NCBI GenBank assembly: GCA_023411575.1
Contig: JAEYOP010000039.1
Span: forward strand, 62,001-126,000
Length of the DNA stretch: 64,000 bases
Direction of reading: 5' to 3'
DNA from: Bacillota bacterium
GTDB lineage: Bacteria; Bacillota; Clostridia; Acetivibrionales; DTU013
Under the pieces are notes generated by a model. That model saw only the letters and a program-made list of their open reading frames with translations. It was not told the origin of the DNA and did not search any database. A program made the translations under genes and the position numbers. This document shows, piece after piece, positions 1 through 8,697 of this stretch; positions within the stretch are counted from its first letter, which is position 1; each line of letters begins with the position of its first letter.

Positions 1-1
1 A

Positions 2-751
2 ACCCTTGCCCGCCTGTTCGGCATGGTCCTGTTTTTGATTGCGCTGGTGAAAAGCTCCCATATCCTGGACCTGAAAATGCTGAAGTCCTTCCGGATCGAT
101 TTCAGGATGCAGAAAACGATCCTGAACATCGGTCTCCCGGCCGGGCTCGAAACCTTCTTCTTCAATATCGGAAAGTTTGTCCAGCAGATTTTCATCATCT
201 CCCTGGGCACGGTCAGCATCGCGGCCAACACGATTTCCTGGTCCATTTTCGGCCTGCTGTTCATCCCCGGAAGCGCCCTGAGCATTGTCGCCATGACGAT
301 GGTGGGCTACTTTATGGGGAGGGAGGAATACCAGGAAGCAAAGAAGGTCAATTTCTACCTGGTCAAGCTGGCAATGGCCTGCAACCTGGTTTTATGCCTG
401 TTTGTCTTTCCGTTTGCGACCGTCATCTCGTCCATCTATTCCCAGGACGCGGAGGTGATCCGATTGACGGCGGAAATTGTCCGGATGAACGCCGTGGCCG
501 TACCGATCCTGTGGCCGGCAGGGTTTATTGTGCCCTCCAGCCTCCGGGGGGCGGGGGATTCGAAGTTTACGATGGTGGTATCGGTTGCGAGTCTCTGGGT
601 GTTCCGGGTGATGGTGGGCTATTTGTTCAGCATAACGCTGCATTTCGGCATTGTCGGCCTTTGGGGAGCCATGTATTTCGACTGGGTTGCCCGGGCCGTG
701 ATCTACCATCTCAGGCTGCAGGGCGGGAAATGGATGCGGAAAATGGTCTGA
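2..751 (+). CDS. MATE family efflux transporter, C-terminal part (5' end outside window)
   Basis: The frame is open from the first bases of the window, so this is the C-terminal 249 residues of a protein that starts upstream. It shows long hydrophobic segments and the MATE-type pattern around GLPAGLETFFFNIGKF (about residues 45-60 of the visible part), with a later PSSLRGAGDSKFTMVVSV segment typical of the second half of these proteins. MATE proteins are inner-membrane antiporters that export cationic drugs or metabolites using Na+ or H+ gradients; the substrate cannot be told from sequence. The gene ends 45 bp before the convergent DUF4364 gene. The visible length fits roughly the second half of a usual 450-residue family member. 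Family assignment is good, specificity unknown. Confidence 0.85.
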   Translation, partial: TLARLFGMVLFLIALVKSSHILDLKMLKSFRIDFRMQKTILNIGLPAGLETFFFNIGKFVQQIFIISLGTVSIAANTISWSIFGLLFIPGSALSIVAMTMVGYFMGREEYQEAKKVNFYLVKLAMACNLVLCLFVFPFATVISSIYSQDAEVIRLTAEIVRMNAVAVPILWPAGFIVPSSLRGAGDSKFTMVVSVASLWVFRVMVGYLFSITLHFGIVGLWGAMYFDWVARAVIYHLRLQGGKWMRKMV

Positions 752-795
752 AAGACGGTCTGAAATCCAACCTCGGATTCGATCCCAAATCTGGA

Positions 796-1380
796 CTAAT
801 CCCTCTTTTTGGTCAATGCCTCCATGATCTCGGCATAGATGGCGGCGGAATGCTTTTTCCAGTTTTCGCACACCCCGCGGGCGTCTTTTTTGGTTCCGGC
901 GGCCGCTTTCAGCTCGATCAGCGGGAAGCCGCTCTCTTCCATCCGGCACAGGACGGTAAACTTGTTTTCGCTTTCCGGAATGAAATCGGCGGATACCAGG
1001 GAATCCATCCGGATTTCCCCGCGGGATTCCGACGCAAGCTTGTCCAGCCGCTTTTTCAGGCCCAGGGGGAGCAGATTCAGAAAGTACTGCAGCGTTTGTC
1101 TGCCCGAGTCTGTGAGGACATAACCCTCCTGGCTTCCGGAGCTTTCCGGGCCTGCGGAGCCGTCCCGGCTTTTTACCGGGGCGGGATTGTGCAGCCGCAG
1201 GAGCTTGCTTTCACACAGCTCGTTGAAGCACTGCTGGAGCATGAAATAATTCATCAGCCGGGGCTCCAGGACAAGCCGCGTCAAGGCGTTGTTGCCGACC
1301 GGCATGTTCAGTTTGTCGATCATATACAGGATGATCAGCTTGTTTTGAACGATTTCGCTGCTGCTGCCCAGTGAATTCAT
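796..1380 (-). CDS. DUF4364 family winged-helix regulator
   Basis: A 194-residue cytoplasmic protein resembling the DUF4364 family, which is common in Clostridia and predicted to be a winged-helix transcription regulator. Visible family features are the N-terminal NKLIILYMIDKLNMPVGNN segment, the NYFMLQQCFNELCESKLL helix pair, and the wing-like YVLTDSGRQTLQYFLNLLP near residue 100. The second half (about 115-194) is a mixed alpha/beta region of unknown role. A GGAGGGC ribosome binding site precedes the ATG. The gene is divergent from the iron-sulfur protein at 1565 and convergent with the MATE gene. No target is known; the 184-bp divergent gap with its palindrome is a plausible binding region. 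Confidence 0.8.
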   Translation of the reverse strand: MNSLGSSSEIVQNKLIILYMIDKLNMPVGNNALTRLVLEPRLMNYFMLQQCFNELCESKLLRLHNPAPVKSRDGSAGPESSGSQEGYVLTDSGRQTLQYFLNLLPLGLKKRLDKLASESRGEIRMDSLVSADFIPESENKFTVLCRMEESGFPLIELKAAAGTKKDARGVCENWKKHSAAIYAEIMEALTKKRD

Positions 1381-1500
1381 GAATGCCCTCCGATTTTGCC
1401 TGGTTGGTCCTATCCTATTTTAGCATAGATATGGTTAAAATGTATCCTCATGTGGTATTATTTATTTAAAGCTCTTTTTCGGTTTTACACACTAAGGGTC

Positions 1501-1544
1501 GGCTAAAACAGTACTTCCGCGCGGAAGTTCCATTTTAACGAGCC
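1501..1544. promoter_or_regulatory. Palindrome in the divergent intergenic region
   Basis: A perfect 16-bp palindrome, ACTTCCGCGCGGAAGT (1513-1528), is flanked by TAAAA on the left, TTTTA on the right and outer GGCT/AGCC arms (1501-1504, 1541-1544). It lies 20-60 bp before the iron-sulfur gene and could be an operator or an RNA hairpin. No homologous site is recognised. Confidence 0.35.
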
Positions 1545-1564
1545 CTACGACAGGAGACGTTTTC

Positions 1565-2281
1565 ATGCGGAGACATGAGGAACTGGCAGCACTGCTTGAA
1601 GGAATGGGCGCTTCCTTTATCGGCTTTGCGGATGTTGCGGGCAAAGCGGAAGGCAGCTTTCAGAACCTCCCTTATGCAGTATCAGTGGGAATTCGCCTGT
1701 CTGATTCGATTGTGGATGAAATCTCCGATCAACCGACCTTCACCTATTTTCACCACTACCGGTCCGTAAACGCGTTTTTGGACCAGCTCACGCTGCGGGG
1801 CCTTGTATATATACAGAGGCAGGGTTTTAACGCTGTTGCCGTCCCCGCTTCCCAGACCGTGAATGACGGCGCCGGTCCCTACAGGGGCGTATTTCCCCAC
1901 AAGACGGCGGCCGTAAGGGCGGGACTGGGCCGGATCGGAAAGAACGGCCTTTTTCTCCACCGTTTGTACGGTCCCCGGGTGCGAATAGCGACGATCCTGA
2001 CGGATATGGAGCTGCCCTTCGCGCAGCCCTTGCAGGACCCGGGCTGCGGTTCCTGCAGAAGGTGTGTGGACGCTTGTCCCGCCCTGGCGCTGACCGGCGG
2101 AGAGTGGCACGAAGGAGCGGAGCGGGAGGAGCTGGTGGACGCCAAAGCCTGCAGCGAATATATGAACAGGCATTTCAAGCAGATCGGGAGGGGCTCCGTA
2201 TGCGGCATCTGCATGAGGGTCTGCCCGAGGTACGGAAAGGATCCGGTTTCCGAAGACATAATCCCGGACCGGAGCACATAG
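1565..2281 (+). CDS. QueG-like 4Fe-4S double-cluster protein (short)
   Basis: A 238-residue protein with the layout of epoxyqueuosine reductase QueG and related proteins. The N-terminal region is followed by a DUF1730-like part with the conserved AAVRAGLGRIGKNGLFL motif (about residues 117-133). Two ferredoxin-type clusters come next: CGSCRRCVDACPAL (about 160-173), and CSEYMN with CGICMRVCPRYG near the C-terminus. It is much shorter than canonical QueG (about 380 residues), lacking the C-terminal HEAT-like region. It therefore belongs to the broad double-cluster family and need not be the queuosine enzyme; a QueH-type epoxyqueuosine reductase is encoded at 62517. AGGAG precedes the ATG. A cobalamin-dependent redox role is inference from the family. 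Confidence 0.75.
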   Translation: MRRHEELAALLEGMGASFIGFADVAGKAEGSFQNLPYAVSVGIRLSDSIVDEISDQPTFTYFHHYRSVNAFLDQLTLRGLVYIQRQGFNAVAVPASQTVNDGAGPYRGVFPHKTAAVRAGLGRIGKNGLFLHRLYGPRVRIATILTDMELPFAQPLQDPGCGSCRRCVDACPALALTGGEWHEGAEREELVDAKACSEYMNRHFKQIGRGSVCGICMRVCPRYGKDPVSEDIIPDRST

Positions 2282-2348
2282 AAATTAAAGCCGGAAAGTT
2301 GTTATAATGGTATAATTAGCATAGAACATACGACGGGGAGGAAGGACG

Positions 2349-3629
2349 ATGACAAAAAAGGAAATCATTGCCCTGCTGCTGGCGGGAGGCCAGGGAAGCC
2401 GGCTTGGGATTCTGACCAAAAAGGCGGCTAAGCCCGCAGTTTTGTTTGGCGGGAAGTACAGGATCATAGATTTTTCACTCAGCAACTGCGCCAATTCCGG
2501 AATCAACACGGTGGGGATATTGACGCAGTATCAGCCTTTGAAGCTGAACAGCCATATCGGGATCGGCAAGCCCTGGGACATGGACAGAATGCACGGCGGA
2601 GTGACTATCCTTTCGCCCTTTATGAAGGAAAGCAGCGGCGAATGGTACAAGGGGACGGCAAACGCCATCAGCCAGAATATCGATTATGTGGACAAACAGG
2701 ACCCGGAGTATGTGATTATTCTATCAGGGGATCACATCTACAAAATGGATTATTCAAAGATGCTCAATGCCCATATCAAAAACAATGCGGAGGCCACGAT
2801 CTCCGTCATCGACGTTCCATACCAGGAAGCGTCCAGATACGGAATCATGAATACCAATGAGGACGGCAGGATCTACGAGTTCGAGGAAAAACCGAAGGTG
2901 CCCAAAAGTACGCTGGCCTCCATGGGCGTTTACATATTTACCTGGAGCGTTCTCAGGGAGTATTTGCTGAGGGATGAGATAAGCATGGAGTCCGAGCACG
3001 ATTTCGGCAAGGATATCATTCCGGCGATGCTTTCGGAAGGCAGGAGCCTCTGGGCTTTTCGGTATGCCGGGTATTGGAAGGACGTGGGCACCATACAGGC
3101 CTTTTGGGAATCCAATATGGACCTGATCAAGAGGGTTCCCGATTTCAACCTGTATGATCCGGAATGGAAGATCTACACGACGAATCCGGTCAAACCGGCC
3201 CATTACGTGGGACCCAACGGAAGCGTCAAGACTTCCGTCGTGGCCGAAGGCTGCATGATCTATGGAAAGGTCCGGAATTCCGTCCTTTTCCCGGGCGTGA
3301 TCGTCAGGGAGGGAACCATGGTGGAGAACTCCATCGTGATGTCCAATACCTCCATCGGCGAAGACTGTACAATCGACCATTGCATTATCGGTGAGAACGC
3401 GATAATCGGGGGAAATGTCGTGATCGGCACAGGGGAGAACATACCGAACGAGGAGAAGCCGGCCATATACAATTCGGGCATAACCGTGCTGGGCGAAGGC
3501 GCCAATATACCCGATGGCGTCACAATCGGAAAAAACGTTATGATAGACATGCAGGCGCAGCAAGAGGATTTCTGCAGCAGCAGCATTCCCTCCGGCGCAA
3601 GCGTATACAAAGGTGGTGTATGTGAATGA
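2349..3629 (+). CDS. glgC: Glucose-1-phosphate adenylyltransferase catalytic subunit
   Basis: A 426-residue ADP-glucose pyrophosphorylase, which makes ADP-glucose from ATP and glucose-1-phosphate for glycogen synthesis in the cytoplasm. The nucleotide-binding start LLAGGQGSRLGILT, the downstream KPAVLFGGKYRIIDF, the GTANAISQN segment and SGDHIYKMDY are all present. The C-terminal third is a left-handed beta-helix of hexapeptide repeats (from about residue 295). GAGGAAGG precedes the ATG, and two TATAAT-like elements (2303 and 2311) lie about 40 bp upstream. It overlaps glgD by 4 bp in the usual Firmicutes GlgC-GlgD arrangement, so a heteromeric enzyme is expected. No glycogen synthase or phosphorylase gene is adjacent. 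Confidence 0.95.
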   Translation: MTKKEIIALLLAGGQGSRLGILTKKAAKPAVLFGGKYRIIDFSLSNCANSGINTVGILTQYQPLKLNSHIGIGKPWDMDRMHGGVTILSPFMKESSGEWYKGTANAISQNIDYVDKQDPEYVIILSGDHIYKMDYSKMLNAHIKNNAEATISVIDVPYQEASRYGIMNTNEDGRIYEFEEKPKVPKSTLASMGVYIFTWSVLREYLLRDEISMESEHDFGKDIIPAMLSEGRSLWAFRYAGYWKDVGTIQAFWESNMDLIKRVPDFNLYDPEWKIYTTNPVKPAHYVGPNGSVKTSVVAEGCMIYGKVRNSVLFPGVIVREGTMVENSIVMSNTSIGEDCTIDHCIIGENAIIGGNVVIGTGENIPNEEKPAIYNSGITVLGEGANIPDGVTIGKNVMIDMQAQQEDFCSSSIPSGASVYKGGVCE

Positions 3630-4747
3630 TCGACGCAATGGGTTTGATCCTGTCGGGGGCGCAAAAGCCTTACCTGAAGGAGTTGTCCTACATACGGTCG
3701 GTATCGGCGGTCCCGTTCGGGGGCAAATACCGGGCCATTGATTTTATCCTGTCCAATATGGTCAATTCCGGCATTAAAAATGTCGGGGTGCTTACCCAGT
3801 ACAGCTTCCGCTCTTTGATGGACCATCTCGGTTCCGGAAAGGAATGGGATCTGGACAGGCGGTACGACGGCCTTTTCATTTTCCCGCCGTCCCAGGCCGG
3901 GGATGACAGCGGCTGGTACAGGGGCAGCGCGGATGCCATGTACAACAATTTGTCCTTTATCCGGCGGAGCAACGAGGAGTTCGTGGTGATCGCCCAGGGG
4001 AACGGGATCTTCAAAATGCAAATGGATGGCATGCTGGAGTTCCATAAGAGCAAAAACGCGGATATTACCCTTGCCTACCGGAAAATGATCGACTGCGGTC
4101 CCGAGGACCTTTCCAGGCTGGGGATCGTGGAAGTGGACGAGGACGGGCGGGTGAAGGATCTGCAGGAAAAACCGCTGCATCCGCAGTCCGACCTTGCTTC
4201 GATCGGCATCTACATGATCCGGAGGACCTTGTTGATCTCCCAGTTGGAGGAATGCCATGCCCACGGAGATTACGATTTCGTGAAGGATATCCTGATTAAG
4301 AAGCTTGGCAAGCTCAATATCTGCGGATACGAATTCAAGGGCTACTGGAGGGCGATCAGCACCGTTCAGAACTATTACCAGAGCAGCATGGACATGCTGA
4401 ATCCGGATATCCGGAGGGAGCTCTTCGAGGAGAACGGAAAGATTTATACCAAGGTGAAGGATGAGGCTCCCGCCAAATACAATGAGGAAGCCGAAGTGCG
4501 CAATTCCGTCATCGCCGACGGCTGCTTCATCGAGGGAACGGTTGAAAACAGCGTTCTTTTCCGGGGCGTCACGGTGGGCAAGGGCGCCGTCGTGAAAAAC
4601 AGCATCGTCATGCAGGGGACGGTCATCGAGCCGGATGCGCGGATCGAATACGTCATCCTGGACAAGGACGTGCGGCTGACGAGAGGTAAAAACCTGAAGG
4701 GGGATCTGGAGTATCCCGTTGTCGTCAACAAAAAATCGATCGTGTGA
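3626..4747 (+). CDS. glgD: GlgD, regulatory partner subunit of ADP-glucose pyrophosphorylase
   Basis: A 373-residue paralogue of GlgC, translationally coupled to it (ATG overlaps the glgC stop). It keeps the FGGKYRAIDFILSNM motif and a C-terminal hexapeptide beta-helix with repeated NSV/NSI units. The glycine-rich catalytic loop is degenerate (ILSGAQKPYLKEL in place of LAGGQGSRLG), and SGDHIYKMDY has become AQGNGIFKMQM. This fits the GlgD class, which in Gram-positive bacteria raises the activity of GlgC in a hetero-oligomer but is weakly active or inactive alone. Assignment is firm; the regulatory role is from family knowledge. Confidence 0.93.
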   Translation: MIDAMGLILSGAQKPYLKELSYIRSVSAVPFGGKYRAIDFILSNMVNSGIKNVGVLTQYSFRSLMDHLGSGKEWDLDRRYDGLFIFPPSQAGDDSGWYRGSADAMYNNLSFIRRSNEEFVVIAQGNGIFKMQMDGMLEFHKSKNADITLAYRKMIDCGPEDLSRLGIVEVDEDGRVKDLQEKPLHPQSDLASIGIYMIRRTLLISQLEECHAHGDYDFVKDILIKKLGKLNICGYEFKGYWRAISTVQNYYQSSMDMLNPDIRRELFEENGKIYTKVKDEAPAKYNEEAEVRNSVIADGCFIEGTVENSVLFRGVTVGKGAVVKNSIVMQGTVIEPDARIEYVILDKDVRLTRGKNLKGDLEYPVVVNKKSIV

Positions 4748-4792
4748 GAGTGCGGAATCAATTATTTTTATTAAAGAAATGAGGGATTGCCC

Positions 4793-5176
4793 GTGGTGAA
4801 TCAATCCAGCTTTATTGCCAGGATGTCCGGCCGGAAGGCGGACAATTACTACATCGACCATCTGGGAGCGTACAAGGTGGCCGACATCGCCAAAATATCG
4901 GGGCTCAAACCGGTGGCCGTCAAGGAGATCTACACCTCCAACGGGGCGGTTTACGACGATTCGCAGGACGTATACTACTTCGGCAGCCTGGAGTCTGCCA
5001 GGAAGGCGATTGCGGAGCTCTTCGGCAGCATAAAGCCGACGCTGAAGGGGAAAATGGTCTATTTGTCCGAGGCGGAGGTGGAATGCATCCGCCGGGCCTT
5101 GATAAACGAAGGCAGCAACACGATCCATCTGAAGAGCAAGATCAAGGACGAAATTTTCAAAAAGCTGAACGAATAA
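4793..5176 (+). CDS. Small uncharacterised protein downstream of glgCD
   Basis: A 127-residue soluble protein that I do not recognise. The GTG at 4793 is preferred because GAGGG (4781-4785) sits 7 nt ahead; a TTG at 4787 would leave almost no spacing and a second GTG follows at 4796. The N-terminal half (GAYKVADIAKISGLKPVAVKEIY) has the look of a helix-turn-helix or small alpha/beta fold, followed by YYFGSLESARKAIAELF. The C-terminal half is helical and charged (LSEAEVECIRRALINEG). It lies 45 bp after glgD, probably in the same transcript, so a role tied to glycogen or to a differentiation programme is possible but not shown. Confidence 0.6.
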   Translation: MVNQSSFIARMSGRKADNYYIDHLGAYKVADIAKISGLKPVAVKEIYTSNGAVYDDSQDVYYFGSLESARKAIAELFGSIKPTLKGKMVYLSEAEVECIRRALINEGSNTIHLKSKIKDEIFKKLNE

Positions 5177-5272
5177 CGGATCAATATCCTGTTATCAAAT
5201 GTCAGAATCAAGCAATACTTTCCGGAAAGAGAATGGTAAAATGGCAATATCTTTCGGAAAGGAGCAGCACCA

Positions 5273-6112
5273 ATGCATAAAGATCTGGAGCTTGTTTTTG
5301 ACAAGGTCGTCGGTATATTGAAGGAGGACCCGCGGTGTAAGGGCGGATGGCATTATGGCTCCATAAGCAGGGATGCTGCGGATGTCTATTCGGACTACGA
5401 TCCCGTATTTCTGGTGGCGGACAGGGATTTTGAAGCGTTCGCGCTGGACGCCCCCGGCGTTCTGGCAAAAGCGGCGGACGAGCTGTTGATTTTCTGGGCG
5501 GAGTCCTTCAATGACGCGCATTTCAAGAATTATTGCAGCGTGATCCGCGTCGGCGAAAACCTGCATCAGTTTGATTTTTTTATTCTGAATTCGGAATTCC
5601 CGGAGGAGTGGATGTGCAGGCAGCACCTGAAAGGCTGCACGAGAGAGCACATCATTTTCGACAGGACGGGGGAAGCGGGTGCACTGCTGGACAAAGGGCT
5701 GCGCACGGACAACTTCATACCGGATCCGGTCAGGGCCATGGACACTTACTGGTTCCACACGGAAATGCTCATCAAGTATTTCAAACGGAAGGATCTGTTC
5801 AAGCTGATCAAAAACATGGACGTGATCTTCCATTCTCATGTGGATTTGCTGTTGTTCCAGTACGATACCCTCGACTGGGGCGCATGGGAGAGCAAGGTGA
5901 AATATTGCGTTCCCGAGGAGAAACAGCAGCATCTTGCCGGATATTTTGCGAAGGCGGAATTCGGCGAACTGGAAAAGGCGATGCGGAAAAGCATGCTGCT
6001 CTTCCGGCAGGATGCGGAGGAGGTTTGCAGCCTGAAAGGGATCCAGTACCCGAAAAGCATTGCCGACCAGGTAATTTCATACTTTGACAGAAGAATGAGA
6101 GAGGTTGTATAA
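5273..6112 (+). CDS. Aminoglycoside-adenylyltransferase-like nucleotidyltransferase
   Basis: A 279-residue protein with the polymerase-beta type nucleotidyltransferase signature near the N-terminus: HYGSISRDAADVYSDYDPVF (about residues 24-43), i.e. GS, spaced from an SDxD metal site. The rest resembles the streptomycin/aminoglycoside 6-adenylyltransferase group (FDFFILNSEFPEEW; a helical C-terminal domain with YWFHTEMLIKYFKRKDLFK). Such enzymes transfer AMP to a hydroxyl of a drug or other small molecule, but many chromosomal members have no known resistance role. AAAGGAG precedes the ATG. It is followed by an intrinsic terminator at 6145. Confidence 0.7.
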   Translation: MHKDLELVFDKVVGILKEDPRCKGGWHYGSISRDAADVYSDYDPVFLVADRDFEAFALDAPGVLAKAADELLIFWAESFNDAHFKNYCSVIRVGENLHQFDFFILNSEFPEEWMCRQHLKGCTREHIIFDRTGEAGALLDKGLRTDNFIPDPVRAMDTYWFHTEMLIKYFKRKDLFKLIKNMDVIFHSHVDLLLFQYDTLDWGAWESKVKYCVPEEKQQHLAGYFAKAEFGELEKAMRKSMLLFRQDAEEVCSLKGIQYPKSIADQVISYFDRRMREVV

Positions 6113-6144
6113 TAGGGGAAACATGGATTTCCTGTTACGCAATG

Positions 6145-6170
6145 AGGCGCTTACCAAAGGCGCCTTTTTG
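6145..6170 (+). terminator. Rho-independent terminator after the nucleotidyltransferase gene
   Basis: AGGCGC (6145-6150) pairs with GCGCCT (6160-6165) across a 9-nt loop, followed by a run of T (6165-6169). It lies 33 bp after the upstream stop codon. Confidence 0.75.
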
Positions 6171-6252
6171 CATTCCCGGGGCATGGTGAGGACCCCTGCG
6201 GGGAAGAACTGCGGGACGGGCAAATAAAAACGCGCGCAAGGCATTTTCATTA

Positions 6253-6281
6253 TTGTAAACAGACGTATTTTGCGATAAGAT
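6253..6281 (+). promoter_or_regulatory. Predicted sigma-A promoter of the amino-acid ABC operon
   Basis: TTGTAA (6253-6258), a 17-bp spacer, then TAAGAT (6276-6281), ending 56 bp before the binding-protein ATG. Fit to consensus is moderate. Confidence 0.5.
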
Positions 6282-6337
6282 AATGTATAAATGCTTTAGC
6301 AGAATAAAGTGGCAAATATTTCTGAGGAGGATGCAGT

Positions 6338-7147
6338 ATGAAGAAAAGATCACTGGTATTGGCACTGGCAGTCATGGTTCTCATGGCGTTTGTATTCAGC
6401 GCATGTGGAATCGGTGAAGCGAAGTGGGATGGCAAGGTTTTAAGAGTGGGCGTTGACGACACCTATCCGCCGATGGAGTACAGGGATGATTCGAATCAAT
6501 TGGTTGGCTTTGATGTTGATCTTGCCAAAGCAATAGGGGAGAAGCTCGGTGTCAAAGTGGAGTTCATATCGACAGCCTGGGACGGCATATACCCGGCACT
6601 GAAAGCAAACAAGTTCGACTGCATCATATCTTCATGCAGTATGACCAAGAGCTTGCAGGAAAACTACCAGTTTTCCAAACCATACCTGTCAAACGGCCAG
6701 TATATCGTAGTGAAGCCGGAGGACAACAGCATAAACAAGCCCGAAGATCTGGCAGGCAAGAAAGTAGGCGCCCAGGTCAATACGACATCTTCCAGGGCGG
6801 CGGAAAAATTCCAGAACACGGTAAAATTCGAACTTACAAAATATGATCAGGTCATTCAGCCTTTTGCGGATCTGAAGACCGGCAGAATTGAAGCCATTGT
6901 CGTCGATGAGATGGTAGGAAAGGATTACCAGACAAAAGAACCGGAAAGCTACAAGGTAACCACTGCAAAGCTCACCAATGAACCTATAGGCGTCGTTTTC
7001 TCAAAAGCCAATACGGAATTAAAAGAAAAGGTGGATGCCATTATTGACGGCATGAGAGCGGACGGTTCGCTGAAGGGAATCTCAGAGAAATGGTTCCAGG
7101 GAGAAGACAGAACAAGCAATATCGATACAACTGTAACAGAAGACTAG
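6338..7147 (+). CDS. Amino-acid ABC transporter substrate-binding lipoprotein
   Basis: A 269-residue family 3 extracellular solute-binding protein. It opens with a lipoprotein signal peptide ending in a lipobox (VFSAC, Cys at about residue 23), so it is tethered to the outer face of the membrane. The diagnostic start LRVGVDDTYPPMEYRDDSN and VGFDVDLAKAIGEKLGVKVE follows, then SSCSMTKSLQENYQFSKPY. This is the polar or charged amino-acid / cystine class. GAGGATG precedes the ATG. It is the first gene of a binding protein, permease, ATPase operon. A hairpin between it and the permease may hold its mRNA level above that of the other two. Confidence 0.93.
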   Translation: MKKRSLVLALAVMVLMAFVFSACGIGEAKWDGKVLRVGVDDTYPPMEYRDDSNQLVGFDVDLAKAIGEKLGVKVEFISTAWDGIYPALKANKFDCIISSCSMTKSLQENYQFSKPYLSNGQYIVVKPEDNSINKPEDLAGKKVGAQVNTTSSRAAEKFQNTVKFELTKYDQVIQPFADLKTGRIEAIVVDEMVGKDYQTKEPESYKVTTAKLTNEPIGVVFSKANTELKEKVDAIIDGMRADGSLKGISEKWFQGEDRTSNIDTTVTED

Positions 7148-7173
7148 GATTTATACTTTTTAGCGGCAGGCTC

Positions 7174-7210
7174 AGGGTAGGGGACAAAGGAACGGTTCGT
7201 TCCCTACCCT
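7174..7210 (+). terminator. Intercistronic hairpin, possible partial terminator
   Basis: AGGGTAGGG (7174-7182) pairs with CCCTACCCT (7202-7210). An inner GGAACG/CGTTCC pairing is possible as an alternative. Only weak T content (CCTGTTTTA) follows, so read-through or mRNA stabilisation is more likely than full termination. Confidence 0.5.
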
Positions 7211-7262
7211 CCTGTTTTAAATTTGCTGCAATATATATTATAAATGCAGGGGGTTGTTTATT

Positions 7263-7913
7263 TTGGGTTTTCAAGCATTTCTGAACGCTCTGCCGGCGCT
7301 TTTAAAAGGGTCCTTAATCACATTGGAATTAACGATCGTATCTGTTTTCTTTGGCATGATTCTTGGACTGTTTCTGGCCCTGGGAAGATTATCAAAGAAT
7401 ATCATCCTCGACAAGATATCGTGGTTTTATATTTGGATTTTCAGAGGGACCCCTTTGATCATGCAAATCTTTTTCATCTATTACGCCCTTCCGCTATTCA
7501 GCCCGATCACTCTTCCTCAGATGCCCACGGCATTTATAGCATTAGCCTTGAACTCAGCCGCATACCTCGCTGAGATCATCAGAGCTTCCATCCAATCCAT
7601 CGACAAGGGGCAGATGGAAGCTGCCAGGGCCTTGGGAATGGGGTATGGACAAGCAATGAGGAGGATTATCGTACCTCAGTCCTACAGACGTCTGATCCCT
7701 CCGGTCGGAAATGAATTTATTGCATTATTGAAGGATTCCGCTCTGGTTTCCGTTATAGGAATGACAGAACTCATGAGAACAACAACGCAGGTGGCAAATG
7801 CTACGGGCAACGCCGCTATATATATACCGTCAGCGATATTGTACCTGGCGTTGACTTCTCTATTTACAATTGTCTTTGAAAAACTTGAAAAGAAATATTC
7901 CGTATACGAATAG
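7263..7913 (+). CDS. Amino-acid ABC transporter permease
   Basis: A 216-residue inner-membrane permease of the HisM/GlnP class. It has the characteristic start FLNALPALLKGSLITLELT, several hydrophobic segments, and the EAA loop that docks onto the ATPase (MEAARALGMGYGQAMRRIIVPQ). The TTG at 7263 is preferred: AGGGGG (7248-7253) is 9 nt upstream, whereas a TTG at 7254 would abut it directly. Between the binding protein and ATPase genes it completes a polar amino-acid importer, probably acting as a homodimer because only one permease is present. Confidence 0.92.
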   Translation: MGFQAFLNALPALLKGSLITLELTIVSVFFGMILGLFLALGRLSKNIILDKISWFYIWIFRGTPLIMQIFFIYYALPLFSPITLPQMPTAFIALALNSAAYLAEIIRASIQSIDKGQMEAARALGMGYGQAMRRIIVPQSYRRLIPPVGNEFIALLKDSALVSVIGMTELMRTTTQVANATGNAAIYIPSAILYLALTSLFTIVFEKLEKKYSVYE

Positions 7914-7924
7914 GGAGGTGTTGA

Positions 7925-8686
7925 ATGATGTCAATGGTTAAAGTGGAAAAGGTCTGCAAATCATTCGGAAACCTCCAGGTTCTGAAGGATATCAACCTAG
8001 AGGTGGAAAAGGGAGAAGTGGTGTGCATCATCGGGCCTAGCGGCTCCGGGAAGAGCACTTTGCTCCGGTGCCTGAACCATCTTGAAAGGATTACAAGCGG
8101 ACGTGTTTGTATTGAAGGGGAAATGATCGATGAAAGGGAAGCGGGGAAGGACCAGCTCAAGGTTTCGCAGAAAAAGGTATCGGAGCTGTGTACGGAACTC
8201 GGCATGGTATTTCAGAGATTTAACCTGTTCCCCCATATGACCGTGCTGCAGAATATTATGGAAGCTCCCGTAACGGTAAAGAAAGTGCCGTCCCAGGAAG
8301 CGGAAGCTTATGCGATAGAGTTGCTGAAAAAAGTGGGCCTGGCCGACAAGAAGGATGAATATCCGTCAAGACTGTCGGGAGGACAGCAGCAAAGGGTTGC
8401 CATAGCGCGTGCGCTGGCGATGAAGCCCAAAATTATGCTGTTCGACGAGCCGACGTCTGCGCTGGACCCCGAACTGGTCGGCGAAGTCCTGGAAGTAATG
8501 AAGGATCTGGCCGACGAAGGAATGACGATGCTGGTGGTGACCCACGAAATGGGCTTTGCGAGAGAAGTGGGCAGCAGGGTCATTTTTATGGACAACGGCG
8601 AGATCAAGGAAGAGGGGAAGCCGGACGAAATTTTCTCAAACCCCAAAAATGAAAGGACAAGAGCGTTCCTGCAAAAGGTTCTCTAA
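7925..8686 (+). CDS. Amino-acid ABC transporter ATP-binding protein
   Basis: A 253-residue ATPase of the GlnQ/HisP class on the cytoplasmic face. It carries Walker A GPSGSGKST (about residues 38-46), a Q-loop region (GMVFQRFNLFPHMTVLQN), the signature LSGGQQQRVAIARAL and Walker B IMLFDEPTSALDPE, with the switch histidine in VVTHEMGFAREV. GGAGG (7914-7918) lies 6 nt before the first of three closely spaced ATGs. It energises the permease encoded 11 bp upstream. No terminator follows, and the EamA gene begins 11 bp later. Confidence 0.95.
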   Translation: MMSMVKVEKVCKSFGNLQVLKDINLEVEKGEVVCIIGPSGSGKSTLLRCLNHLERITSGRVCIEGEMIDEREAGKDQLKVSQKKVSELCTELGMVFQRFNLFPHMTVLQNIMEAPVTVKKVPSQEAEAYAIELLKKVGLADKKDEYPSRLSGGQQQRVAIARALAMKPKIMLFDEPTSALDPELVGEVLEVMKDLADEGMTMLVVTHEMGFAREVGSRVIFMDNGEIKEEGKPDEIFSNPKNERTRAFLQKVL

Positions 8687-8697
8687 ATACGAAACAA

